Part shown: positions 45,032 to 56,608 of the stretch, one piece after another
Layout of the letters: each line of letters begins with the position of its first letter
Numbering within the stretch: position 1 is the first letter of the stretch
Source: Rhypophila decipiens
Taxonomy: Eukaryota > Ascomycota > Sordariomycetes > Sordariales > Naviculisporaceae
Assembly: GCA_033297075.1 (NCBI GenBank)
Contig: MU858218.1
Coordinates: forward strand, 1 to 64,000
Reading direction: 5' to 3'
DNA length: 64,000 bases
Program-made: the position numbers and the translations under genes
The notes under the pieces: model-generated
What the model saw: the letters and a program-made list of their open reading frames with translations, nothing else
The model's database searches: none
Told to the model about the DNA's origin: nothing

Positions 45032-47659
45032 ATGCGCAGCTTTGAACCCGTCCGTCTTGTCACGGCGGCGGTGGCCGTGATATCCACCCTGGGGGGCATG
45101 GCAAGTGCGCTCACGGCTGCCGAATGGCGTAAGCAGTCCATCTATCAGGTCATGACCGACAGGTTCGCCCGGTCCGACCTCTCTACCACGGCGCGGTGCG
45201 ATACATCGGAGCAGGTCAACTGCGGAGGAACCTGGAGAGGCTTGATGTCCAAGCTGGACTATATCCAGGGCATGGGCTTCACTGCGGTCTGGATCTCACC
45301 TGTTGTCAAGCAGGTCGACGGTGTCACCAAGGATGGGTAAATACTCGCATACGTCGAGCTGGAGAAGTCAGAGGACAGATGGTATTAGCTGACACTCATG
45401 TCTTGATATTCAGCTCCTCGTACCATGGCTACTGGGCCCGGGACATCTGGTCTCTGAACCCTGCGTTCGGGACCTCGGCCGACCTTGCTGCGCTGTCGGC
45501 GGCACTCCACGCCCGAGGCATGTATCTCATGGTGGACGTGGTCACGAACCACATGGCCTACGTAGGGTGCGGCTCCTGTGTCGACTACAGCATATTCAGC
45601 CCCTTTTCTTCACCGTCCTACTTTCACCCACCGTGTGGAATCGACTACAACAGCCAGAGCTCGGTGGAAGTCTGCTGGCAAGGAAGCGATACCGTCAGCT
45701 TGCCTGACTTGCGGACCGAAGAGTGAGTAAAGCTTGCCACAATATCAGCCTTGGTTTTCGGATGCCATAGACTGATGATATGATGATCCACTTCGACATA
45801 CAGCGAGAATGTTCGTCGAATCTGGAACGAATGGATCTCCAACCTAGTATCCACCTATCAGATGTATGTGCACACCGGGGAAATGGGTCTGGGAAGGAGC
45901 TTGGAATTACTAACGGACGATGGCCACCTTTGCCAACATCCAGTGACGGAATTCGGATAGACAGCGCAAAGCACGTCGAGGCGTCCTTCTACTCGGGCTT
46001 CGACTCGGCTGCTGGGGTCTTTGCCATCGGCGAGGTATACAGCGGAGACCCAGTCTACCTTGCACCATACCAGAGGTACATTGAAGGGTTGCTTGACTAT
46101 GCAAGTGTCTATTGGATAACAAGGGCTTTCCAGTCGACGAGTGGGAGTATCAGCGGGCTTGTCGACGGCCTTGCCAGGCTGAAGAACCTTGGTTAGTCGA
46201 TACCATCTATCCAGTGTCGGATGTTAATCATTCACCATAACTGACACATCTCGGCACTACAGCTATCGATCTCAGTCTGTATGGCTCTTTTCTGGAGAAC
46301 CACGACCTACCCCGGTTCCCGTCGCTAACCCGAGATATGGTGAGAATCTCCAAAAACCTTGCATTCACGAGCACTGGCTGACAATCCCCGTCACGTCGGT
46401 AGGCTCTGGCGAAGAACGTGAGCATCCCCATCCACTTGAGAATGGCTGATTCCCCTTCTGCAACCCCTTTCGAGACTGACGAGGTCTTGTTGTCAGGCAA
46501 TTGCTTTCACCATGCTCAAGGACGGTGTGTGGTCCTATTCTAACTGCTCTCCAGCTTCTGCTCTGGACCACCCACAGATTGACATTACAATCTAGGCATA
46601 CCCATCATATACCAGGGCCAGGAGCAACACTACGCGGGCGGAGACACGCCATACAACCGAGAAGCACTCTGGCTATCAGGCTACCCGACCACATCAGAGC
46701 TCTACACCTGGATAGCCAAGCTGAACCGGATCCGGAACCATGCCATCGCCCAATATTCCACCGGCTACCTTTCCTATGGAGCTAATATCATCTACTCGGA
46801 CAGCCGCACTGTTGCCATGCGGAAGGGAACCGCAGGGAACCAGATCATCGGAGTTTTTACCAACGCGGGGGCATCCTACTCATACCTCGCACTTACACTG
46901 TCCTCCTCAGCGACAGGATTCACGGCGAACCAGCAGTTGGTCGACGTGATGAGCTGTACGGCTCTCACGACAGACTCGAACGGCAGCGTTGTCGTGAACC
47001 TGACTGGAGGCATCCCAAGGGTGATATACCCTCTGGCTCGGCTGTCCGGGAGTGGTATATGTCCATCACTTGGTGAGACGATGAGCACCACCCTGACAAC
47101 ATCCACGGTCAGCCCAACAGGTAAGTCGCCAACTTACCAGAACCCTATCACGCCCATCGGCCATGTTTGCAAGCCGCAGCCCAACCCGAATTGCACCGCC
47201 CACCTACCTACCTACACATCCGGACATATTTGCTAACAACACATCTTACGCGGCACAGCAACACCTTTGCCATCCTGCTCCTTCCCCACAGTGTCGGTCA
47301 CATTCAACGGCCAAGTAAGAACCGTATTCGGAGAAACAGTCAAGATGTAAGCCCTCGCATTGAAGAAAGACCAAAATTAAGCTGATGAGCTGACACCCGA
47401 CATGATCAACAGCGTCGGCAACACACCTTCCCTAGGCAGCTGGAATACCGCCAACGCTGTCCCCCTCGATGCAGCCAACTACACCAGCAGCAACCCGCTC
47501 TGGTCAGGAAAAATCAGCATTGCGCCTTCTACCGCAATTCAGTATAAATTCATCAAGGTCAGCAGTTTGGGGGCGGTGACGTGGGAAGCCGATCCCAACC
47601 ACACGTACACTGTTTCTTGCGCGGCGGCTGCTACCGTCTCGAGTTCATGGCAGGGCTAG
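45032..47659 (+). CDS. secreted alpha-amylase (GH13) with C-terminal starch-binding CBM20
   Basis: Hydrolyses internal alpha-1,4 bonds of starch outside the cell. Model with ten exons: 45032-45336, 45414-45722, 45804-45863, 45944-46191, 46263-46339, 46403-46417 (15 nt), 46497-46524 (28 nt), 46596-47120, 47259-47346 and 47413-47659, giving 633 aa. All introns are GT-AG and all phases agree. There is a signal peptide of about 26 residues. GH13 regions: [20 protein letters not shown] with nucleophile D231; [10 protein letters not shown] with E255; IV, FLENHD with D322. These fit Taka-amylase A (D206, E230 and D297 in mature numbering) closely. From about 525 the CBM20 reads [20 protein letters not shown], with binding Trp in LGSWNT and WEADPN. 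A Ser/Thr linker joins the domains. Taka-amylase itself lacks a CBM20. Confidence 0.95.
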
Positions 47660-48170
47660 TTACCCAAAAGGATAAAGAAGAAGAATACATGGACAAAACA
47701 ACACAATACAAAGCAAGTACAAATATTTCACGACATAGTTGGGGAGGGAAATCTGTGTAAGTTGCTACTAGAAGCTACTGCATACTACATATCTGCTTTG
47801 ACTTCTCCGCCCAATCATGTAGTGACATGCCATCAAGATCTAACCATGCTGTACCATGTATGCAATTTTCCTCGGCCCCTAAAAAGGACCCATCATTGAA
47901 CGCAAAAAAAACCAAAGACAAGTAGGGCAAAGACACCCATCTTTACCTTGCTGCCAGAAATACGCCAGAAATGATACCAGAACAACCCTAAGCCCATCAG
48001 TGTTCGGTGAATAAAAAGGCCCAAATGATAAAAAAGAAGGTACAAAGAATAGAAAGTTAAACAAGAATAGAATTTTGGCTCGTAGCTACCAAGTCCATCA
48101 AGAACAAGGAAGGTACTACAGCGAAGGTGGTGAACCGATGATTATACCAGTATGCATGCCATCATCCAGC
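47660..48170. other. convergent intergenic region
   Basis: This 511-bp stretch lies between the 3' ends of the amylase and the secreted-protein gene. It is A-rich with poly-A-like runs. Only 3' untranslated sequence is expected. Confidence 0.6.
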
Positions 48171-48883
48171 TCAAAGACCATTCAAGCCGAACACCTGCTG
48201 AGCGCGTGTCCAGTACGCCATGCGAGACTCATTGTTCCCATCCACGCCGACGCACGTCATATAGGCGAGCCAGCCTTCCTGGGTACCGCCCAAAAGCTTG
48301 TCCTGGACCTCCTTGGTGCACTTTTGCGTGAAGAACCAAGGGGCAGAGCCGAAGTTGAACTCGTCGGGGGTGACGAGGGCGAGGATCTCGTTGGGGTCCT
48401 TGCCGTCGACGTCCAGCTTCTTGGAGATGGCGTACTCCTTGGTGAACTATTTTGACGAACACCATACTTCATTAGCGCCAGTCTCATTTGTGCAGAGAGA
48501 GAAAACGGGCGGGCGGGGCGATAACTTACATCTGCCATCATCATGTTGGACGTGCCCTGGCCAGGACGGCCGGGAGAGATGTTGTGCTTGTATCTCATGT
48601 CCTCGCTTTCGAGACCGATCAGGGCCAACATGGCGGCGATCTGGCCGAGGCTGAAGTTCTCCATGGCCTTGATCAAGAACGGTGCAGCCTGGGCGGCGGT
48701 GCGGCACTCCGGCAGCTGGCCGTCACAGCTTGTGGATTTGGGCATGATGGCCTCGAGAGCCGCTTGGGCCGTGACCACCTTTCCACCACGAGCGACGAGA
48801 AGTCCTGTGTTGGGGCTGGGCATCGGGGATCCCATGGCGGAACCGCTGCAGAGCAGGAAGGTGAAAACCTGGCTTGGACGCAT
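48171..48883 (-). CDS. small secreted protein of unknown function, 209 aa
   Basis: Function not recognised with confidence. Model: exons 48883-48530 and 48446-48171, intron GTAAGT...ATAG, phase 0. The first 18 residues (MRPSQVFTFLLCSGSAMG) form a signal peptide, with no later membrane segment or GPI signal. The mature part is helical with four Cys (in STSCDGQLPEC, QKCTKE and MTCVGV), likely in disulfides. A conserved-looking core reads MLALIGLESEDMRYKHNISPGRPGQGTSNMM. The C-terminal half carries APWFFTQKCTKE and ends ARMAYWTRAQQVFG-like sequence. An early acid in a helix followed by a Gly-rich loop recalls lysozyme-like folds, but that is only a guess. A TATA-like site lies 138 bp upstream. 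It is convergent with the amylase gene. Confidence 0.75.
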
Positions 48884-50769
48884 TTTATTGTCGTTTGTCT
48901 GTCTCGTGGTTCTTGTTGTTTGGGTTGAGTGAAGTCGAGTCGAGTCTCGGGGATTGTTGAGGAGGATATATCTCCAAAAGATCTTTTGGGAGGACAGAAA
49001 GCACCGAGGGTCGTGGAACGATTTATAACCACCAACTGATTGCCCTGACGTCGTCGTGTCGGTCAAAGAGGTATTGCGTCACGGCGTGAACAATGGACAG
49101 CAAGGTTTTGCAACGTTGGCTAATTTCCCCTGTTGTCTGTGGAAGTTGAGATGGATGGTCGAGCAAAAAAAAAGGGCCTATGTGAATGGGCACTGCCAGC
49201 AGTTTTTGTCTAAAAGGATCGAATGGTCTCGTTTGGAGTGGGAATGTTCAGGACAATCCGTAACGTCGAGACGACAGAAAAAGAATGACACACAAAGGTA
49301 GTCAATTGTCGGTAAGCAAGAACAGAACAATAATGGTAGCCTAGCTAAGCCGTTGACCAAAGGAAGGTAAAAAAAATGGATAAAGATCGTCAGTCAGATG
49401 GAAAGGAAGAAGCGAGATGTGAAGAAAAGGGAAGAAGGATTCAAGACATCGTCAGCAAGGTCAAACAAACGCCTTGCTTGATATCTATATCCGAGAAGGA
49501 GCCCTGAGAAAATCCTAGGCCTCCTTTTCCCTCCCCCCTCCCTCCGCTCCCCGGTGTACGTCCTCGCCTCCTTAACCCATGTCATGTCCGTATGGGGTAT
49601 CAATGCTATACCGTTCATCCTCCCCTAAAACAAATCCCTACAATCCCGAGCCTGTAAAAAGGAGGGAAAGCGTCTAGCTCGCCGTGCTGCCGTTTGCCTC
49701 GATCCACTCGCTTGTTCGGTATGCACGAGAGGTCCTCCGTACACACCTGAAAGGACTGGACGACAGACGTTCAAGACATTCATTGGTTGGTGACGATCAG
49801 CTCGCAACGCATCCTTCCTGCAGTAAGCAAACGCACTCCCCTAGCCCCGCAGCGAACTGCAACTCATCGCCCCCGGATCAAATCGTCGTTGGTCAGAAAT
49901 CGCCCAAGGCATGAGCTTGTTTTTTTCCCTCTTCGCTCCCAACAGCCCTGCAGCCCTGCCGTGAGTCCCCTCCCCCCCTGACCACCCCTGCATCGTGCCC
50001 CGCAAAAAGAAGCCCCTGACGGCAACGTCCCGAGCCTTGGGGCCAATAAGCTTTCTCAAGCCCCAGGCACAGCCAGCTCGTCGAAACAGTGGCAAGCACA
50101 AAGCGGCTTTAACACTTCCTTTGAACCAGCCACCAGATCTGCTCCCCTTTGACGTTTTCTTGTGTCCTTGTCACATCGCCATCTGACCGCTTCACATTGA
50201 TAGGCTAGGGGGACATGTCCGCAACTGGCTTCTTTTTCTTCGTTTTTGACGTGCACGTTGCTCTCGTCAGTCACAGCAGTCCACCTTCCCTTCCTGTGAC
50301 TATTCCGTGGTGGTGACATTTTGCAATGGATAAAATGCGTGTACGGAGTAGAGGCGATTGGATGACCCATTTCCAGGGTTCGGGGTTTAATATATTCCTT
50401 TGGTTGACGGACTCCCTCACCACTAAACTTGATACAGCAAGGGGCAACAAAAGCAGAGCATTCACAGTGCACACAGCTGTCGACCCTTGAGTCCAAAAAC
50501 AGGATAGGGGTTGAGGCGCAGCGCAGTACTGTGCAACTCGCACTGAATTATCTACAGTAAGGTATCATTACTTTCCGTGACTCTCAACAATTAACCCGAT
50601 GAGCCGATCAGCCCATGACAGAAGAAACCAACAACACCAGTTCATCAGCACTGATTAGCTAGAAACATTTCTCCTTTGCCCTTCTGCATCTTCAACACCA
50701 CTTCCTTGAACAAAAATACTATGTGATAATACACTCCATCAATTATTCTTTTTCAGGTCCGCCAATGAA
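48884..50769. promoter_or_regulatory. 1.9-kb intergenic region upstream of the secreted-protein gene
   Basis: It holds the promoter of the secreted-protein gene (right of 48883, - strand) and the 3' end of the large F-box gene. TATAAAT occurs on the - strand at 49027-49021. The octamer TACGGAGT is at 50342-50349. Frames here overlap on both strands and are unrecognisable. Confidence 0.5.
49021..49027 (-). promoter_or_regulatory. candidate TATA box of secreted-protein gene
   Basis: TATAAAT on the - strand, about 138 bp upstream of the start codon at 48883. Confidence 0.4.
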
Positions 50770-53700
50770 TCAAACGCCAGGGTATCGGGGATCGTACTCC
50801 TCCTCATATGCAGGATTCGTTCGTAGATCTGGTCGTCGGGATACCAGTCGGTTTGGCCTAGCGACAGCAGGACCAGTGGCGGGTTCATGCGCTGCGTATG
50901 CATCCGCGTCACGGTAGTCTCTCCGGACTCCTTCGTAGACAACCCTGGGAGCTTCGACTTCGCGCCGAACTGGTCGCCGAATGTAATACTCTCCGCTCTC
51001 ATCTATGACCTGGACAATCTCGTAGAGCTCAACCGGCCCGCGAGACGGAGCGGGCCCGTTTTCAGGGTAACGGATATACTCTGGCGGCGTGGTATGCTCA
51101 CGATTGTTGCCATCAAGTCTCTGAGGAGGCAGTTCATATCGTCGATCGTTCGGATGCTGCGGATGTTGTTCGGGATACTCCGAGCGCACACGATACCTGT
51201 CATAGCTAGCCTCGCCACGCTCAACAGGAGGAGCAGGTCTGGAGTAATAGCTCGCCTCCTCGGGTCTAGGCGCCACACTTCGTTCTCTCACCGCAGGTGT
51301 CGAGGCTGCTTGATGATACCTGTTTCCGTATTCTGCCGGAGACCTAGACCGATTTCTTTCCTCACCGTATCGTCCGTAGGCCCGAGATGCACTCCTGTGT
51401 TCGGCTGGTAGACCCGAGCCTCTGCTGTCCAGATATACCTTGTCACTCAGAACCGGCTGCTCGGTTCTGGCACTCCAGGAATGGCCCTCATTGAGATGCT
51501 GTTCCAGCGCGGCCATGATATTCGGAACATCCGGTTCTCGTCTTGCATGTGCAGCGCCGACCCGTGGAAACTCCTGCCTGGCCTCGGAAGCATAGGCTCG
51601 GTCCCTCGTCTCTTCTTGCTCAGTTTTAGCAGATGTGTATGCACGAGAGGCTCCGGTCCTGTCCGCTTCCCACATAGCCTTGATCTTCTCATCTTCACGG
51701 CGTGCATCGTGTTCCTGCCTCTGAACTTCTTCCTCCAGTGGGCGCCTCTTACCCTCATCACGGTCTTGGGGCCTTCCTCGTTTGTTCTTCCCTCCCTTTT
51801 TCTTGTGATTTGGAACGGGGTTTTCGTAGCGGTTGCCGCTATTATGCATGCCCTTTTCAGCCCCCAGCTTCAGAGGAGCTCGGTCTGGGAAGTAGCCATG
51901 CTCAACAGGTGGTCCCTCAGATCTGCCGACCTGAGGTGGTCCAAAGTGCCCTTCTGGTCCAGGCCCTTCTCTAAGTTGATGTTGAGCTTGGGGATATCCA
52001 TTTTCATTATCCAGTCGTGAATAGTTGCCATTGAACGCGGGCTGCGCACTAACAGAAACGTTCGTGTACGCCCCATGGTGATGTTCCCGGTGTTGATAAG
52101 GAGGCGCTCCAGGCCCAAGAGGGTTGTGTGGCCGTAGAGCTTCCGGAAAGGCGTCGCCAAGAATGCTCTTTTGATGCTCGGTAGCAGCAGGAAGGGCGTT
52201 TGATATACTTTGAAGATCGGGGAGCAAAACCATATCCACGACCCAATCGAGCTGGGGGTTCGTGTGTTGCGCAATTGGGTCTATATGTCTGGACTGAAAG
52301 TGATTTGCTAGTTGAGGCAAGGAAAAACTCCTTCTCTCTTGCTCCACAGAGGCAGCATTGCCGAGCCCCAAGTGGCAGGCCTTACAAACCAGGCCGTTGA
52401 TGTTACGGACCGGACGCATATCCTTGTTATTGGATAGACCGTCAATGAACATGGTCAAAGGCGGGGTTTCATGAAACCTTGCGCGGTAGCGCTTGATGAG
52501 GTGGTGAATAGTTGCAAAAACCCTTGCGCTGCCAGGGAGATCCTTGACGTTGGCCAGGGCATTCCAGATCTCCCGCGAGTTGCGCGCGATATCCTCCAAC
52601 TTGGTTTGGTAGGTTACCGGGTATGGAGTAGCAGGACCGGGATATACCGGGGGCACAAGGGCTGGAGGCGGCCCGTAGTTGATTGGGTAAGCTGTGCTTG
52701 GCGAGGGGTTGTACCCTGATGTCGGATCGGCACCGATTGGAGGGTGAGCATAGGCGCCCGGTGGTGGTGGCCCGTATGGTGAGTAAGGGTTCGGGGGAGG
52801 AGCAAAGGGCTGCTGTGATGCATAGTCTGCCGGTGGCACAAGAGGAGGGCTATATGACGGCGGACCTGGATAATGCTGAGGCTGAGGCGGAGGCGCTTGA
52901 GAGTAAGAATCGCCAAAGGAAGGCACAGGATACCCGGGTCCAGATGGGTTTGGGTAACCCAACACTTGTGCTCCTTGGGGCGGCTGGATCGGGGATGGAT
53001 AGTGGTAAGGGATCGGGGGCAGCGGCGTGTGTGGCGGGAAAGAAACCGGGCCGGACGCCTGGTTGTAGAAATGCGGCTTAGCTGGGCGGCCCTCCGAGGC
53101 AAAGGGGGGCTGCTCGGGCCATTCAGCTCTCCAATGCACCACAATGCTGCCAACGCTGAGGGCGCTAGTATGCTTTGCTGCATAGTGCTGGACAACGCCC
53201 TCGAAACCAAAAGACTTGAAATTCCCCTCACAACCGTTGCAGTAGAAAATCTCCTTGCGGTACGGCTCAGTGTGGGGCTTGATCTTTGTGTCGAAGATCC
53301 ACTTCATGTTCTCCAGAGTCAGTTTCTGCGTGAAGGGTCCTTCTGGGGGGTCGACGACCGGACTTCGACCTGCGGCTCGGGCAGCGGCGGCTTCTTTGGC
53401 TATTTCGTCGTAAAATCGTTTGCGTACGTGTATGAGGACTTCTGTCGCGAACTTGGGGCACGTGTCCTTGGACAATCTCTTGCCCTTGTCGAGTTTATCA
53501 CGGATGATTTCATCTGCAAATCCAGATATTCTGGCACGCAGGGGCGCCTGTATTTCTTCCCACTGTTTGTCAATGAGATCCCTCGCTTCCTTCGTTGTGG
53601 CAAGAGTGGTCTCAAGCTGGCGGCCAGAAACACCAGACTGGACGATTGGCTTCATACTTTCCCTCTCTTTCTTTTCAGCTTCTTCTCGCTGTGCGAGGAG

Positions 53701-55261
53701 CCGTGGCTTGAGCACCTCCCAAGCGTTCTCGTCAAGCGGTGCCGTGATCTGTGTGGCCGCTAGAAACGCCGGAATGTGGCCAAGAACAGCCGGAGTCAAA
53801 GGCGGATCAAGTCGCATCGCACGGCGTTCAATCTCGGATTTCCTGGCTGCTTTGAGCTCAGCAACCTGCTCTATGGTCCGCTCGGGGCGAGACGGAAGAC
53901 TTGGGTGGCGCACGATGGTCGAGAGCGGAGAGCGAGATGACAAGCGCGTGGGGGTTGACCTTGTCGGGGAATCTGAATCTCGAACCGGGACCTTGGGAGG
54001 TTCATAGCCAGGATAAAGCTGCCTACGCATTCTGGCAAGACCGCCGGAAATCTCCCACTTTTCCCATTTGGAAGCTTCGTGCCGCAATTCATTACCTCGA
54101 CCAGCCAGACCCTTTAGCCACTCATCAACCGTCCCAGGGCCCATTTCTTTGACGGTCGCAAGCTCTTTCTCTAGAGCCTCGACATCAGCGGAGGAGTAGA
54201 GCTTGGTGACCTGCAAGCCGCTGGGCGGTTGGTTCGGCTCTAGGGTGCCGCCGGGGATGACAACCAGGTCGCGGCCCAGTAAGACGAAGGGAAGCGCGGG
54301 CAATATCGAACTCGGGATAGTAGGCATGAGTTGTAGGTCGACCTCCTAGAGTGGTGTTAATTACAGTCTTGGTGAGAACATAGGGTCAACGCACCTTGAT
54401 TGACGTTTTCAAAAGACAGGACAGACACAGGCAACGGGCGAATGACCAAATAACAGCCACGCCATCAGGACCAGGACCAGGACCAGGCCCAGGACCTGGG
54501 TGGGACGAGTCAGGAGGATTTGGAGGCCCACGAGGATCAGTCTTTCTGCAGCCTTGGCACACAGGTGAGCAAGCTAGCCGCCACATCTCAAGTTCAGTTT
54601 TTGATCGCAGTGGAACAGGCATGTGTGGCCAGAACAGTCGTCTTGAAGCTTGCCAGATGGCATTGGGCTTCAAGGGACCAAGGGCTCCATGACCACCTTG
54701 AGAGACAGGAACAGGGGATCCCGAGAGAGCCGACGAGGAAGGATCAAGATAGTGATTGAACAATTTGTTGACGGACAACAAATTGGCCAGAGTCTTGGGG
54801 GGGCAGAGAGTGAAGATGTGATGCCAGATCTCGGGGGGCAGAAGGGACTTGTCCCGACCTTGCGAGCTGTCCTTTACCTGTGGCCGAACATTCTGATCCA
54901 AAGGATCGATGGCCACCTCCAAGTCCAACCTGACCTTCTTTTGCTTCCCAGGACGCCGTGATATCTCATCTGGCTCAGCACTGCCGTTGGGAGACTTGCG
55001 TTTCCTCGAAGCGAGGGCAGGTGCTCCCATTTCTGCAGCTGTCTGGCCGGCGCCGGTAGTGGCACCCAATCTCTCTCCTGATGGACTATTCGTGGTCTCA
55101 GAGGGGCTGTCATGTTCCGTGTCCATTGGAATATGAGCCGAGGTTTCGGGGTGCCTGCTTTCAACATCGCCTGCTGGAGGAGCCTGGGCATCGGTCCCTG
55201 TCCCGTTTGACATCGACTGAACAGGGGGCAGCCCAGCGTCGGCGTATCCATGCGAGGCCAT
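50770..55261 (-). CDS. very large F-box protein with Cys clusters and two C2H2-like motifs, 1480 aa
   Basis: Probable substrate receptor of an SCF ubiquitin ligase; target unknown. Model: exons 55261-54395 and 54345-50770. The 49-nt intron (GTGCGT...CTAG) is phase 0 and joins what would otherwise look like two genes: TSIK then EVDLQLMPTIPSS. The F-box is at about 139-175 (LLPPEIWHHIFTLCPPKTLA). A Cys cluster follows: CSPVCQGC near 231-238 and CLCLSCLL near 277-284, likely one zinc site split by a Pro-Gly repeat. Two finger-like motifs lie at about 656-680 (FYCNGCEGNFKSFGFEG, then H-x4-H) and 943-972 (LVCKACHLGLG, then H-x4-H). Between them is a 160-residue Pro/Tyr-rich stretch. The last 350 residues are charged, with many RS, RE and YE pairs. 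The start Met was taken at MASHGYADAG. Confidence 0.8.
54462..54505. repeat. hexanucleotide repeat coding Pro-Gly
   Basis: Imperfect CCAGGA repeats that translate on the - strand to PGPGPGPGPGPD inside the first exon of the large F-box gene. The repeat sits between the two halves of the predicted Cys cluster and is likely to vary in length between isolates. Confidence 0.8.
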
Positions 55262-56608
55262 GGTGAAGAGACAAGGCTCACCAAAATTCTGGTGAACAAC
55301 TGACAGATACAAGAAAAAGAAGGGAACAACTCTCGCAAAATGGCTTACTGGCCAATAGACTAACACTTGTCAAGCGGAGAGGGAAAACGGACGGAATATG
55401 TTATCGAAGGGAGACGTCGACCACAAGAGAAACAGAGCTCTCCCGTGAGGAAGACGCAATCACCTCAGCTCTTGGGATCGAGCCCCTGACACCGACTCCC
55501 CAATACAAAACTCTCCGAATTATTTCCAGCCAGATAACCAACCAGTATTGGCGTCAAGGGCGATGATGCATTATGGAACTTCCACCAGGCCAAACACAAC
55601 TTCTGACAACCAACGAACTCGCTGATGAAGCCACGACAAGCCGAGGCAAAAAGGAAATCTTGTCGCGCGGATATCGTTGACAGCTGCAGCACGAGGATGG
55701 CGACCAGATGGATAAGACGGATAGGATGGCGCAAATCGGTGAAGGCAAAATTTCGGGGCTCCAGGAGACGGTTGACGAGCGATTGGCGTGTTCAATACCC
55801 AAAGTTGAGAGTCGACAATTGTCTTGGGGATGGGAAGGTAAAATTCGGAAACGAAAGGGCAAAAGAAAGGTCAGGATGAATCCAAAAAGCCAGGGTTGGG
55901 TTGATTGGCTGGACAGCTTCCCCAGTCGACGTGCCACGCGTTGACAAGCTCCAACATTATTTTTGTCCTGGCTTAACTAAGCAAGGTCTGATCACTCAGC
56001 CTCAACCCTATCCCTTATCAGTGAACATAAGACAGACTTTTAGATCTTACCACTCGCAGGTACAACACAACCACATCGACACCGAGAGTCCTATTCGTGC
56101 GCTTTTGATGAGTGGTTTATTCTAGCTTGGAAAAAGGTCTCTGCAACTATTTTACATAGGATTGACTATATTACACAACCCGTGATAAGGCAGAGCTGTC
56201 TATTGCAGGTCTGATCCCATTCCAATACAGACGGATGGGTACACAAAGGTCGGATTGCAACACCACTGGATGATCAACAATAACCGCCGTGATCATTATC
56301 CATGACCATCCCGGCTGCTCTTCGGGTACCGCTAGCCTTCATCTTTGCCCAAGAACGGACCTTGGACCGACTGCGGCGCTGGTTCTGACTGCCAAAGTAG
56401 AGTGCTCACCAGCTGCCGTCCTGTTCCTATTTGCGCTGCCCACCAAATGCATAGCGAGCCAAACCGAGGTGAAAGCAGTTAACCAAAGATACCGTAATGT
56501 TTCTCCTGTCTCCCAACCAAAAAATAACTCCAGCATACACACTATACCTACAGTGGCCAACACCTCGGCGCCGCCTATGGATGGCTCCGACACCATTGCT
56601 GTTGTCAA
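55262..56608. promoter_or_regulatory. intergenic region between large F-box gene and DNM1
   Basis: This 1.35-kb stretch holds the promoter and leader of the F-box gene and the 3' end of DNM1, both on the - strand. No further gene was recognised. Confidence 0.5.

Noticed and set aside
50770..54327. An independent 1185-aa gene starting at the Met at 54327
   Set aside because: The frame stays open to a good acceptor at 54346, and a short in-phase intron joins it to the F-box exon upstream, so the Met is internal.
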